From Hemileia vastatrix (taxonomy: Eukaryota; Basidiomycota; Pucciniomycetes; Pucciniales; Zaghouaniaceae), in contig JASXTE010000019.1 of NCBI GenBank assembly GCA_030280995.1, forward strand, positions 9,411,501 through 9,475,500: a DNA stretch of 64,000 nucleotides. Direction: 5' to 3'. The stretch's first letter is position 1. Each line of letters begins with the position of its first letter. A model generated the notes under the pieces. It saw only the letters and a program-made list of their open reading frames with translations. It did no database searches and had not been told where the DNA came from. The translations under genes and the position numbers were made by a program. This document shows, one piece after another, positions 1 to 10,967 of this stretch.

Positions 1-2
1 AA

Positions 3-1755
3 AAAGTCCTGGAATGGCCTGAGCCCAAAAACGTTAGATCCCTCCAAGTATTTTTAGGTTTTGCCAATTTCTATAAAATATTTATTAAAGATTACTCTAA
101 AACTATTTCCAATCTTACTTCCCTTCTTAGAAAAGATACCCCTTTTGTTTTTACTTCTACAGCACGAAAGGAATTTGAAGCATTGAAGACTGCGTTCACC
201 ACAGCTCCAATTCTTTGTCACTTTGATCCTTCTGCTTCAACAATATTCGAGACAGATGCTAGCAGTTATGCTATTGCAGGGGTCATCTCTCAATTAAATC
301 CTGAAACAAAATTGTTTCATCCTGTTGCTTTTGAGTCACGCAAACTCATTGCAGCAGAATTAAATTATTGAATTCATGACAAAGAGCTTTTAGCTATCAT
401 TCATTGTCTTAAAAAATGGCACTCTTTTCTTCTCAGCCTAGAAAGTCCTTTTCAGATCCTGACTGACCATAATTATTTGAAATACTTTATGTCTTCCAAA
501 GTGTTAACCAGGCTTCAGGCCAGGTGGGCTGAATTTCTGTCTGAATTTCCGTTTTCTATTTCCTATTTCCCAGGTAAGAACTGTATTGTCCCAGATATCC
601 TGTCACGTTGGGACAACATTTACCCACAGCCGGGGGACGCATTTGCAGACAAGAGCCCAGTAAATGTGAAATAAATATTCAACAAATCAATGTTAACAAC
701 TCATCAACTTAATTTGATGACAATTCAATCTTTTCAAAATCTACTATCCAACATCCTCAAAGCTCAGTCAAAGGAAAATTATTGTTTAGGGTTAAAAGAC
801 AAAATACTCTTGAAGCAAGAGGCCAAAAGACTTAGTATTGAATCAGGTCTATTAGTTTTGGAAGGTAGAGTAGTCATACCTGAAAAAAATGAAATAAAAT
901 TATGAATTTTCAATAGTTGACATGATTCTCCATTAGCTGGTCATTTTGGTGTTGATAAAACCTACCAGTTAATAGCGAGGTATTTCTTCTGGCCAGGAAT
1001 GACCAGAGAAATCAAGGCCTATATAAGATCTTGTTACAAATTTAATAGGAATAAGGCTCCCCGTCACTGGAAGCATGGGTTGCTTTAACCACTTCCTATT
1101 CCCTCTAAAAATTGGGAATCTTTATTGATGGATTTTATTTCTCAACTTCCTCTTTCTAATAATTTTGATGCTATATTAGTAATAGTAGATAGATTTTCAA
1201 AAATGTCTATTTTCATAATAACCACTACTACTGCTATAGAAGAATCTTTGTCAAAATTGTTTCTAGAATATTTATTTTTCAAACATGGCTTACCTAATGA
1301 TATTATTTCAGATAGAGCCTCATTGTTTGTATCCACATTCTGGACTCAATTGTGTCAACAACTAAATATCACAAGAAATCTCTCCATGGCCTATCATTCT
1401 GAAACCAATGGGCAAACGGAAAAGATCAATCAAATCCTCGAGCAATACCTCCGAATGTATGTCAGTTATCAACAAGACGATTGGACTACATGGTTACCAT
1501 TGGCTGAATATGCTTATAATAAGTCGACTCATTCTTCGACACAACAATCTCCTTTTGAAACTTTTTATGGAAGACATCCTTTATTCAACTCAATCCATGT
1601 AGGAGCTAGTCATCCTGTGGAACATTATCTTCGAACCATATCACGACTCCAAGAAGAACTTAAATCAAACTTGGAATTAGCAATTCAAAGGTACAAGGAG
1701 CAGGCAGACAAACATTGACAATCTTCTCCTTCCTTTAAACCAGGCAACAAAGTAT
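3..1755 (+). pseudogene. Ty3/gypsy (chromovirus, element B) pol fragment: RT tail, RNase H, integrase
   Basis: One frame (starting at base 3) runs from the end of reverse transcriptase (FLGFANFYKIFI) through RNase H ([21 protein letters not shown]) into integrase. The integrase core keeps its triad region: MDFISQLP...VDRFSKM (Asp), DIISDRASLF (Asp) and SETNGQTEKINQ (Glu). The HHCC zinc-binding motif is damaged: its last pair reads CYKF instead of CxxC. In-frame stops near 369, 672, 903, 918, 1086 and 1716 make it non-functional; the first is explained by GAA to TGA in LNY(E)IHDKELLA. The 5' part of the element lies before the window. The frame stops at KPGNKV, where a DNA transposon is inserted, and resumes at 2587. 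Confidence 0.9.
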
Positions 1756-2586
1756 CACCACGCAATATAGGGGGAGGACTTGCTAGCAAGTCCGCAACTT
1801 GAAGTCAGATGGAAATCAGATGGAACTCAGACTGAAGTAATACTGAACTTTCACTTGAAGTATCACACAAATAACAATGGATCTATATTGAAAACATAGT
1901 GAAAGTGTGAGGATAACTGAATGGAAGCCAGAAAAAATCATTCCATTAGTCTACTCAATGCAAAGTATTTTTTGAAGATCAGTGACTTTTTCTATTACCT
2001 ACAACTGTTTTTACAGAATTGAAAACTATGTTTCAGCTACTATTTTATGGAAGTGAACTCTGTTCTTCGCCCGAAGAACAGAGTTCATCCTCCTATTTTC
2101 ACACTCTGTTTTGTTTCAGCTAATATTTTATGGAAGTGAACTCTGTTCTTCGCCCGAAGAACAGAGTTCATCCTCCTATTTTCACACTCTGTTTGCACCA
2201 ATCTCCATCCCTTTCAATTCTATCAACACATGCTTGTCTTCCCTTCCCATGCCTTTCGCTATCCTCCCAGCCCTATTGTATGCCATCCTCTTTTGATCCC
2301 CATTTCACCCCTCTCAACCTCTCCCAGACCCTTTTCTTCATTTAAAATGCCTCGGAACCCTTAATCTTCCCTTCCAACTCTTTCCCAACCTTTTCGCTAC
2401 CCCATACACCCTTCCTCACCCCTCTCTCCAGCCTTTCCAGCCCTTGTAGCCCCATTTGTGTTCAAAGTAAATTCAATACTTCTTCATGATGGTTTCATCA
2501 CTTCCTCAATGTGTGCTCAAAAAGATATGAATTAGGGTTCAAGGTTGCGGACTTGCTAGCAAGTCCGCCCCCCATATTGCGTGGTG
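1756..2586. mobile_element. Non-autonomous CACTA-like DNA transposon, 831 bp
   Basis: It interrupts the gypsy B pol frame exactly: removing it and one TAT rejoins KPGNKV with LLDAQNIQTTRPSKK. The 3-bp target duplication TAT is at 1753-1755 and 2587-2589. Terminal inverted repeats of about 45 bp start CACCACGCAATAT and each contains the palindrome GGACTTGCTAGCAAGTCC. The CAC...GTG ends and 3-bp duplication fit the CACTA/CMC superfamily (inference). No transposase is present. Inside are two 83-bp tandem copies (2029-2111 and 2112-2194), each with a perfect 15-bp hairpin. Confidence 0.85.
2029..2194. repeat. Two 83-bp tandem repeats, each with a perfect hairpin
   Basis: The copies differ at only about one base. 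Each contains a 32-bp inverted repeat (2055-2086 and 2138-2169) with 15-bp arms beginning GAACTCTGTTCTTCG and a 2-nt loop. Short ORFs reading through here are products of the repeat, not genes. Confidence 0.9.
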
Positions 2587-2936
2587 TATTGCTCGACGCA
2601 CAAAACATTCAAACGACTCGACCATCTAAGAAACTGGCTGAAAAGCTCATGGGACAATTCGAAATCAACTCCAAAGTCTCTAAAACTGCATTTTGACTCA
2701 AGCTACCTCCTAAATGGCAGGCTATTCACCCTGTTTTCTACATATCTCTCCTGGAACTGGCTTGAGAAACATACCCGGGAAGGAGCCAGTCAAAGTAGAA
2801 GACCATCTAGATTGGGAAGTAAGCCGTATCCTTGATTCAAGAATGTGCAAGGGGAAAATTCAATACCTCGTGGAATGGGAAGGCTTCCTCAATGATTCAG
2901 ACAAAACATCCTGAGAACCAGCCATCAATGTTTCTA
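2587..2936 (+). pseudogene. Gypsy element B pol, C-terminal part with chromodomain
   Basis: This continues the element B polyprotein after the CACTA-like insertion: DAQNIQTTRPSKKLAEK, then KLPPKWQAIHPVFYISLLE, then a chromodomain (VEDHLDWEVSRILDSR, KIQYLVEWEGF). Stops near 2694 and 2751 and a frameshift at about 2750-2770 separate the pieces. The chromodomain, which in chromoviruses guides integration to marked chromatin, is legible. The frame is cut at INVSNA by insertion of element A and resumes after it (PELLKSFHLK) at 12109. Confidence 0.88.
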
Positions 2937-2941
2937 ACGCC

Positions 2942-4077
2942 TGTTGGTCAGTTGTCTAGAAGAGGGAAAGAAAAGGGACAAAAAAGAAGAGAAACAAATA
3001 GGAAAAGATACTAAGGTAAATAGAAAGATAAAAGTAGTAATAGAAATAATTTATTTGAGATGAAGCAACGACGAGTGAGTTGCGAGTTGAACAATTTGAG
3101 GTTTTTATTTAATATTAATATTATTTAAGTAAGAGTTCTGCGCGGCAAACACTATAATTCCTATCAGACTTAAGGCAACCTTTAATTTGTTATTGAGAAT
3201 TTTTAATTAGATTGTAGTACCAATAAAAATAATAATAAACGTGATAAAATTATCTTTTAAATTGTTGAGTGTATAGTAAGTGATGAGGCTATAGGGGATT
3301 ATCCAAGGCCCTTTTATAGGCAATGGGTCCTCTGAAGCTCCACTATATTTGTAAATACAATAATTAGAATAGAATAAAACAAGTATATCAAAGAGTAAAT
3401 GAAACATAACAATGTAGAGAAAAATATGAAACAAATAATTAAAACCCCAATTAAGAATCCAATTTTCCTGCCATTAATTCCCAAATCAGTAAGTAAAAAT
3501 AGTGAATAACTAAACAAGATTGGAACATAGGAACTATGAGAAAAATAATTCCAAACAGATGGTACAGTCTGATTTAAGGATATTTTAAGTGAAACAAAAA
3601 TACTTTGACGCAACAAAACATGTAATTAATCTCAATTTAGTATAAATTAATTAATTGGTTTTTCCTGACACAATTAAGGGTCAAAGGAAGCGTCATTAAT
3701 TATTGTTTAGTATTATATGAAAGGTGTTATTTAATATATAAATTTAAATAATTAATTTAAATATATTATAAGTCAATTTTACACTTATAATTATAATATA
3801 TGTTTTTCAATTAATTAAATATAAATTTATAATTATTAAATACATAAAAATGTGCCATTATTTGTAGAATATATTATATTATGTTCAATTTAAATGTATA
3901 TAAAAATTTATATAACCAATAAAATTAATATAACACTTGTATATAATAAAATACTTATATAATTTTATTATGCAATAAAATATTAATTTATATTCATTAA
4001 ATACAATGCTTACCCACTCTTTCAGGTTTTATAAGTTACATATCATTTACTGGACTCCTGGAATAGCCTGGCTGACA
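2942..4077 (-). repeat. 3' LTR of gypsy element A
   Basis: This 1136-bp direct repeat matches 10968-12103. A purine-rich tract (minus-strand AGAGTGAGGGAG, 4078-4089) lies immediately upstream and is the likely polypurine primer for plus-strand synthesis. Short ORFs inside the LTR (3207-3434, 3314-3616) recur in the other LTR and are not genes. Confidence 0.95.
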
Positions 4078-4109
4078 CTCCCTCACTCTAAAAAAACAAT
4101 AAAAAAATG

Positions 4110-4523
4110 CTAAGATTTTTTCTTTTTGTATTTTTTCAACAGAGTAGGCAGATTTGAAATTTCCTTGCCAGGTATCCATGCATCATGTTCAGATGATTTG
4201 TTCTTATATCTCAATAAATATTCAGTACCTCTTTCAGAAGTGATAATTCTATCATTGAGAATTTTATCAATTTCTGCTGTTTCTGTGACTTCCTGAGGGT
4301 TCTTCTTAGGTCTTCTTCTTCTTTTTGGAAATAAGTCACTGTTGGAAGTATAAGGCTTAAGCAAAGAAATGGGAAAGACAGGATGTTTCCTATCATATGG
4401 AGAATACAATACAACTTCTACTGCATTATCACCAACCATTCTTTTAACAACAAATGGTCCTACAAAAGGATCTTTTAATTTGTGGTTACCTTGTAAATTG
4501 AAATGGACAGTAGAGATCAACAC
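4110..4523 (-). pseudogene. Element A integrase C-terminus and chromodomain
   Basis: In frame with the integrase but separated from it by TAA at 4524-4526 (NKGD*VLIS; CAA to TAA would explain it). It contains the SH3-like stretch GNHKLKDPFVGPFVVKRM followed by a chromodomain, EIDKILNDRII...EYLLRYKNKS..DAWIPGKEI, and ends in a lysine run. In chromoviruses this tail directs integration toward modified histones (family knowledge). Confidence 0.88.
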
Positions 4524-5747
4524 TTAATCACCCTTGTTAAATGTGTATTCTTTATGGGATTTATCCCATCTTTTCTTTTCATATTCAAATCCTTTATCAA
4601 TACAACTCTGAGCATGTTTTCTGCATAGCTGTTGCATTTGCATAAAAGATTTTACACCAGGTTGTAGTTCCAACTTAGGTAATTTATTATTGAGAATCTG
4701 AGCAGGAGTGTTTGGGACATAACCTAACCAAAGCTCAAAAGGCTTTTTCTCAGTGACAGAATGAACAGTGCTATTATATGCAAATTCAAGACCAGGCAAA
4801 AGAGTGACCCAATCATGAGTAAATCTGTCATTGTCTTTATATTCTAAACCAAAGTCACAATACCTTCTAGTCATATCTTCCAGAGTTTGAATAATTCTTT
4901 CAGCTAGACCATCAGTCTGAGGATGGTGAGCTGTAGACAATTTTAACTCACAGCCACAAATATCCATCAAAGAGGTCCAAAACTCAGAAGTGAATTTTGG
5001 ATCCCTATCAGAGATAATGGCTTTTGGAAAACCAATAATATTAAACATGTAAGACCACCATAAGAAATCTAATTCTTTGGTGGATACATCTTTGTGGGTT
5101 GGAATAAATTTGCACATTTTTGTGAATCTATCTACTATTACCCAACAAGAGTTAAAGCTGTCTTTACCTGCAACAGGAAGACCAGTGACAAAATCCATAT
5201 TAATGATTTGCCAGGGAGCACTAGGTGCTTCAATATGTTGTAATAACCCTGCTCTCTTACCTGTTAACCTTTTAGATTTTTGGCAGGAATCACAAGATTC
5301 AACATATAATTTTGTGTCTTCAGACATATTAGCCCACCATGCAGTGTTTTTGATTCTAATCAATGTTTTTTCAAGATCAAAATGACCAGCTAATATGTCA
5401 TCATGACAAAGTTTGAGGATAGTTTCTTTCATTGAAGGAGGAATTACCATTACATTGGTAAGCTTCCTTCTATAATATATATAACCATCTTCAATAGAGA
5501 ACTTTCCTTTATTTAAAGCATTTTGGTACTTTGTAGGAAGAGTTTTTATTAATGCTTGAATTGAAGAATTCTTAGGATCATTTAAGATAGTAACCAATTT
5601 ATTTAAATCAGAATCTTTATCATATGAATCCAGTATTAACTGTAATAACTCCTCTTCCATATCAACTATAAATATACCATGGATATGAACAGTATCATCT
5701 TCAGGTACATAAGCAGGATTTGAGTCATTATTTGGCAGAGGCGATCT
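4524..5747 (-). pseudogene. Element A integrase
   Basis: Zinc-binding HHCC motif: CHDDILAGHFDLEKT ... SCDSCQKSK. Catalytic core: MDFVTGLP / CWVIVDRFTKM (Asp), AIISDRDPKF (Asp), HHPQTDGLAERIIQ (Glu). All catalytic residues are kept. The start shown is the codon after the TAA at 5748-5750 that splits it from RNase H in the same frame; the sequence reads smoothly across that stop (VDMP*RSPLPN), so it is one polyprotein with a nonsense mutation rather than a separate gene. Antisense ORFs here are shadows. Confidence 0.93.
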
Positions 5748-6316
5748 TTAGGGCATATCAACATTAGAGTGAACATTTCCAGCTCTATTGATAATTGTCA
5801 TCCTTCCTCTGTATTCTTGAACAGCAAGTTGCCACCTGAACATATGTCTTTTAGGTGTCTTTAGGTTTAAGAGGGACTTTACAGCACTACAGTCAGTTAC
5901 CAACTCAAATTTTTGGTCATCCAAATAGTAATGAAGTTTCTCAAGAGCCCAAACAACTGCTAAGAACTCCAATTGAGTGGCACCATATTTCAATTCACTA
6001 TTTCTTAAGGTTCTTGAAATATAACAAATTACAACCTCTGAGGATTTATCATTAATAATTTGCTTTTGGTGAAGGGCAGCACCCAGACCAATAAAGCTTG
6101 CATCTGTATAAAGGACAAATGGCTTGTTAAAATCTGGAAGAGCCAATATAGGGGCTGTCATTAAGCAACTTTTTAATGTATCAAAAGCTTTTTGACAGTC
6201 ATTATTCCAGAGAAAAGCAACATCTTTTCTGGTCAGTTTTGTAAGAGGCAAGGCTATGACCTGATAATTTTTAATATATTGTCTATAATAGCCACACATA
6301 CCCAAAAACTTTGGAT
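5748..6316 (-). pseudogene. Element A RT thumb and RNase H
   Basis: Contains FLGMCGYYRQYI (RT end), the tether DVAFLWNNDCQKAFDTLK and RNase H (VLYTDASFIGLGAAL, SRTLRNSELKYG..QLEFLAVVWALEK, ELVTDCSAVK). It lies one frame away from RT. The junction reads REIQ then KFLG and needs one extra A in the CAAAG run near 6316, so a single-base deletion is the simplest cause. Confidence 0.92.
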
Positions 6317-8350
6317 TTCTCTTACAGAAGTTGGTGCTTTCACATTTTGAATGGCAGCAACTTTATTATGTTCTACACAAATTTGTAAGCCTGACACAAC
6401 ATGGCCAAGGACTTTCAAAGATTGAAAACCAAATTTACACTTTTTTAAAGATAAGTTCATATTGATATCATCCATTTTTTGGAAAACTCTATTCAAGTGA
6501 TTCATATGCTCATCAAAAGTTTTAGAAAAAACAATAATATCATCAATACAAACCATGAGACAACCCTCAATAATTTCCTGATGGAAAGTGTTATCCATAA
6601 CCTTTTGGAAAACTGAAGGAGCATTTTTAGGGCCAAATGGCATCCTAACATACTTATATATTCCCATATGAGTAGCAAAAAGCAAAAAATTTTGAGAATT
6701 TTTCTCAACTGGAACTTGATGATAACCTTTATTACCATCCAGACAACTAATAAATTTTGCACCTTGCAAGGTAGCATGTATTGAATTAATTCTGGGTAAA
6801 GGATAAATATCATCAACAGTATAAGTATTTAAAGCTCTGTAATCTCCACATAATCTAGCTTTATCCTTTTCATAAGAAATCAAGACTGGGGAGATGACAC
6901 AATATTTGGGGGTGACATCCACCTTCTCAATGATATTAATTTTCAATAATGTTTCAATATTATCTTCAATATCTTTTCTTTTTGATGGAGAAGCAGGATA
7001 TGGTTTTTTCTTAAGGGTAGGAGGAATATCACTCAAATTACAGGATAAGGTAATTTTCATCTCTTTCTGAACAATTCCCAAGACATGAGAACCATGAGCA
7101 AAAGCCATAGGGAAAGAGGTAATAGAGGCAACAAGAGAATCCTTTTGTTTACTAGTCAACTGATCACCAAAAGAAGCGGTATTTATTTCATGTAATAAAT
7201 CATCCATTTCAGTTGTTGTTCTACCTTTACACTGGATCAGTGAGTTACAAGATTTCAACAAATGCCCAGAAGTTCTAGGAGAGGAAATTTTGAACTTCCT
7301 TTTCCCATTCATTCCTAAGGTAAAGCAATTATTTGCTGGGTCCAGTTTCACACCAAACATGGTTAAAATATCATTTCCCATAATAAACCAATTGCTTAAA
7401 TTATCATTTTTCATGACAACAAACTCACAAACAGCTCTGACAAAACCACCATTATATTTGAAGAATACAGAGGTTTTGTATTTTCCAATAGGAAATAAGG
7501 TAGAACCATACCCTCTCCATTTTTCAGAAGTTATAGGTAACAATTTACTCAAATATTCCTTATCCACTGAAGCCAAAGCTTTTTCAGATACTACACTTCC
7601 TCCAGCACCAGAATCAAGAACTACATCAACATTTTTACCATTAATGATAACAGGTGCCTTTAAAGGGGATATAGGAATAGAATTGTTAGTAATATCTCTA
7701 ATTATCTCAGCATTTTCTACTGAAGATAAATTCAATACACAATCTTCAGATATATTATTTAAATAATGGACATCATGTTCCAACATTAAAACATCTCTAA
7801 CAGATTCATTGTCATAGGAGATATTACTTTCACAGTCACTGGAAGAATTATTGACATCAAGTTCAACTTCATCAGTGTCTTCATTTTGTTCAACAAGATG
7901 AATTTTCTTGTCACAAACATGACCCTTCTGCCACGGTTTGTTACATTTATAACAAGTATTTGTTGCATATTTTTTAGGTGCAACTGGGGCAGAGGGTTTA
8001 CCAGATTTTTCTGGGAGCTTTGTAGAAGGTTTATTCTGATCATTATAAGATTTACCAAGGTAACTCTTTGGTTCATATCTATGGTTGAGCAGTACCTCAT
8101 TACAGATATTAATGAAAGAAGAATTTTCCCTTACATTCTCAGTTCTAGCCACAATCAAATCCCTAAGAGAATTTGGTAATTTATACAATATTTTATCTCT
8201 CCAAATATCATAATCCATCTTTGGATCAATTGCTCTAAGGATTTTTGTTATTTTCATCAGAAAAACAATGGGCTTTTCAACAGAGGAGGATACATATCTA
8301 GTATTTTCATACAGTCTCTGTTGAGCTAACCTGAATTTTGAACCACCAAA
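6317..8350 (-). pseudogene. Element A nucleocapsid, protease and reverse transcriptase
   Basis: In order: end of capsid; zinc knuckle of the plant/fungal gypsy type (CYKCNKPWQKGHVC); aspartic protease (VVLDSGAGGSVVSE, catalytic DSG present); reverse transcriptase (SPVLISYEKDKARLCGDYRALN, SCLDGNKGYHQVP, MPFGPKNAPSVFQ, VCIDDIIVFS with the catalytic DD pair, and LGHVVSG). The reading frame is continuous with gag upstream, interrupted only by TAG at 8351-8353. Length and spacing match a normal gypsy pol. Confidence 0.94.
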
Positions 8351-9181
8351 CTAATTCTCAATCAAGGATTTCCAATCATTCCATGTATAATGATTGTTAT
8401 CTAAAAGAACAGATTCATACCACATCAAGGCTACATTGGAAAATAAAGAAATTAGCTTAGAAACAATTTCCTCATCAGGTAGTTTATAAGATCTCTTTAA
8501 ATTATCAATTCTTTGGATAAAGTGTTGCCAATCAGAGGAAGAATCATCATCAAAGGTAGGATATTGGTCTAACATAGGCCAATTTTTCTGACTACTGGGA
8601 TGGTCCACTTTTTGGTTTGAATTATTCATTATTAATAATTCCTGAAGTTTAGCCAGGTGTTCAGAAATTTCATTATTTACAGAAACAGCTGGTGCATGAC
8701 CATCACAAGATTTTTTGCTAGTAGCAAAAGATTTTACAGACTCATTGTCAGTTTGTTTAATGGTTGAAATATGAGGAAGAAAGGATGAACTTTGCTCAGG
8801 TTTTTTCCCTTTATTTTTATGCAGCTTTTTTACAGAAATCTCATTTAATTCATTATTGATGGTTAAGTTTGAGAACTTTTCCTGCAGGTCAGACACATAG
8901 TTTCTTATTCTTGGAATTTCAGACATCTGGTCATTTACTTTTGCAAGAGATAGAACATTTCTGTCCTCAGAAACTGAGTGTTTGGTACTTAGTGCATGGA
9001 AATCATTTTTTAGCTTCTTAAACTCATTTTGCAGAGATTTTATTTCATTCTTGAATGAATAATTTTCCTCAATAAGGGGTTTCAATTCACTCAAGGTCTT
9101 ATGTAGACTGATATTTCTATCTGAGATAGCTCTATGGTCACTTCTTATTTGTTTTTGTTGACTAAGAACAATATTCAAGGT
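8351..9181 (-). pseudogene. Element A gag: coiled coil and capsid
   Basis: In the same frame as the ORF upstream (separated by TAA at 9182-9184) and as the protease-RT ORF downstream (separated by TAG at 8351-8353). It begins with a heptad-rich coiled coil (IEENYSFKNEIKSLQNEF) and ends with a retrotransposon capsid (WQHFIQRIDNLKRSYKLPDEE...ALMWYESVL), continuing after the stop as FGGSKFRLAQQRLYENTRY. There is no ATG at its apparent start, which supports it being the middle of one gag-pol frame. Confidence 0.85.
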
Positions 9182-10276
9182 TTATTTGATTTTTAAATAA
9201 GCTGTATCTTGTACAGAAGAACTCACTTTACATTGCAAGTGTAAATTATTTAATCTATCATTTTCATGGATTAACACATCTCTCACATGTTTGTCTTTCA
9301 CAATATTAAAATCAAGGGTATCTTTCAATATTTCCTCAGAAGTTTTTTCAATTAAGGTATAGATTTCAGGGGGAACAGAATCATTTTTAATTGCAAGAGA
9401 AGGATTAATTATAGATCTAGAAGTTAAATGTAAAGGTTCATCAAATGACAATTTGCTAATTACATCAATAGGGCTACTAGTTACAGGAAGCTGTCTTTTA
9501 ACAGGTTTAACTGTTCTTTCACCATTTTCAATAATATTACCTGCAGAAGAAGATTTATTAGAAAACATACCCAAGTGACTATCAACCAAATTACTTACCA
9601 TGGCAGAGGAGGAAACTTCCCCTGGGGCTGGGTTTGGGATTGTGCTTGGGCCTTCTTTCTCCTGCCTTGTTGGTAGGGATGAGGAGGTGGATGGAAATTG
9701 GGTGTTCTGGATGGGCCAGGCTGATGATGAGGAGGGTGTTGCACATTCTGTTGGTAGTGACTCATTAGATAATCCCATTTCCATTGCTCTACTTCCATAG
9801 TATTTGGATTTTGGATGGTTGAGCTGGGTGGCTGTGAAGGTTGAGCCTGAGACTGAGGCTGATTGGGAGGCAACTGAGGAGGGGCCTGGGCCTGAATCTG
9901 GTTCCTGAGTTCTTGAACCTGATCCCACAAGGTGTCTACCTTTGCTTTGTACGTCATATTTTCTGTCTTCAACTCTTTTATATGACTGGATAGGTTGCTG
10001 ATTTGTTGTGGCAGAGGAAGCTTTTTTATTTTGAAGCCTTTTGGAAGACCTTCTTGAGGCACTAGAGGCTTTACTTCCTTCTGTGGTACTGGGGGAAGGG
10101 GGTTTGGTTTGTTTACATTTCCTGTCATTTCCACATCCTGCAGTATGTGAATTCTTTGTGTTAGCATAAGATTTTTTATGTCCAACTTTTGAAGAACTTA
10201 CAGTGTCAGCATCATAGTCAATTTCAATTTCATCCACTTGCATGTTATCCATTTTTTCAGCCAAATTGTTGGACAT
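9182..10276 (-). CDS. Element A gag N-terminal region, 364 codons
   Basis: Starts at ATG 10276 (MSNNLAEKMDNMQVDE), rich in Ser, Pro and Thr with little predicted structure until a helical C-terminal third (EEILKDTLDFNIVKDK). It is in frame with capsid and pol, so it is the probable N-terminus of the gag-pol polyprotein. A second long ORF overlaps its middle in another frame (9595-10185). It may therefore not be translated straight through: the minus strand at the overlap end carries a good splice-donor-like ATGGTAAGT. Confidence 0.6.
   Translation of the reverse strand: MSNNLAEKMDNMQVDEIEIDYDADTVSSSKVGHKKSYANTKNSHTAGCGNDRKCKQTKPPSPSTTEGSKASSASRRSSKRLQNKKASSATTNQQPIQSYKRVEDRKYDVQSKGRHLVGSGSRTQEPDSGPGPSSVASQSASVSGSTFTATQLNHPKSKYYGSRAMEMGLSNESLPTECATPSSSSAWPIQNTQFPSTSSSLPTRQEKEGPSTIPNPAPGEVSSSAMVSNLVDSHLGMFSNKSSSAGNIIENGERTVKPVKRQLPVTSSPIDVISKLSFDEPLHLTSRSIINPSLAIKNDSVPPEIYTLIEKTSEEILKDTLDFNIVKDKHVRDVLIHENDRLNNLHLQCKVSSSVQDTAYLKIK
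9595..10185 (-). CDS. Overlapping alternative-frame ORF in element A gag, Pro/Gln-rich coiled coil
   Basis: A 196-codon open frame lies entirely inside the 364-codon ORF. Its product has a leucine heptad stretch (ISNLSSHIKELKTENM, VDTLWDQVQELRNQI) followed by a Pro/Gln-rich tail (QLPPNQPQSQAQPSQPPSS) and a basic patch (GRRKKAQ), which resembles retrotransposon gag more than the overlapping frame does. It has no ATG context stronger than an alternative start and ends in TGGTAAGT. It could be joined to other exons by splicing or frameshifting; no function is assigned. Confidence 0.45.
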   Translation of the reverse strand: MDIKNLMLTQRIHILQDVEMTGNVNKPNPLPPVPQKEVKPLVPQEGLPKGFKIKKLPLPQQISNLSSHIKELKTENMTYKAKVDTLWDQVQELRNQIQAQAPPQLPPNQPQSQAQPSQPPSSTIQNPNTMEVEQWKWDYLMSHYQQNVQHPPHHQPGPSRTPNFHPPPHPYQQGRRKKAQAQSQTQPQGKFPPLPW

Positions 10277-10967
10277 ACTAGTGGGAAGATTTTAATTTAC
10301 TTCTTATTATTTTTTAAAAAAAATAATAAATGTTAGTTAATAATTGCTCCAAATAATAATAAAAAATTTTATTAACTAAATTATAGAAAAAAAATTTTCA
10401 ATATAAAGTAATAATTATAAAAAATTAATTTAAAAAAAATGGATTGCAAGGTTAAATTGGGAATAAACAATCAAGTTAATTCAACCAATTAATTACCAAT
10501 ATTAAATATGGCAATATATTTGGGACTAAGCACAAAGTACTTTTAAGTCAACCAAAATTAACAATAATTAATAATAATAAAAATTAAATTAATAATTCAA
10601 TTTGTATTAATAAAAAATGTTAATTCTTCTAGGACTAAGAGGATTTAACACTCTATAATGGTCAACTAGGAAAAAAAAATTTTTAATAATTGAACACTTA
10701 CACTCAGTGAATCAGCAATTAAGCCGCAATCACTGTTATTGCAGTAAAAATATAGTAATATGAGTGAGAGGTGCAAAGGTGAACTTACTATAGTGATCGA
10801 TAAATCACTTCAAAATAATATAAGAATTAATATAATATAAACCTAAGAAATCGAACCCAAGTTCAAAACACAGTTGCGGCAAAAGTTTTGTTTTTGCTAG
10901 GTGGTCCGTGCGTTTTGTCATTCGTTGCCAGGCTCAATCGTTGTCATCGTTTGGAAAGGTCCCCAAT
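10277..10967 (-). other. Element A leader between 5' LTR and gag, with possible primer binding site
   Basis: AT-rich, no ORF. Next to the 5' LTR the minus strand reads ATTGGGGACCTTTCC; TGGGGACC two bases in is a possible tRNA primer site, but the tRNA was not identified. Confidence 0.5.

Noticed and set aside
3207..3616. 75- and 100-codon minus ORFs repeated at 11233-11642
   Set aside because: They lie inside the two LTRs of element A; hydrophobic AT-rich reading frames, not protein genes.
5077..8179. Plus-strand ORFs of 60-158 codons at 5077, 5855, 7290 and 7886
   Set aside because: Antisense shadows of the clear minus-strand gypsy polyprotein.
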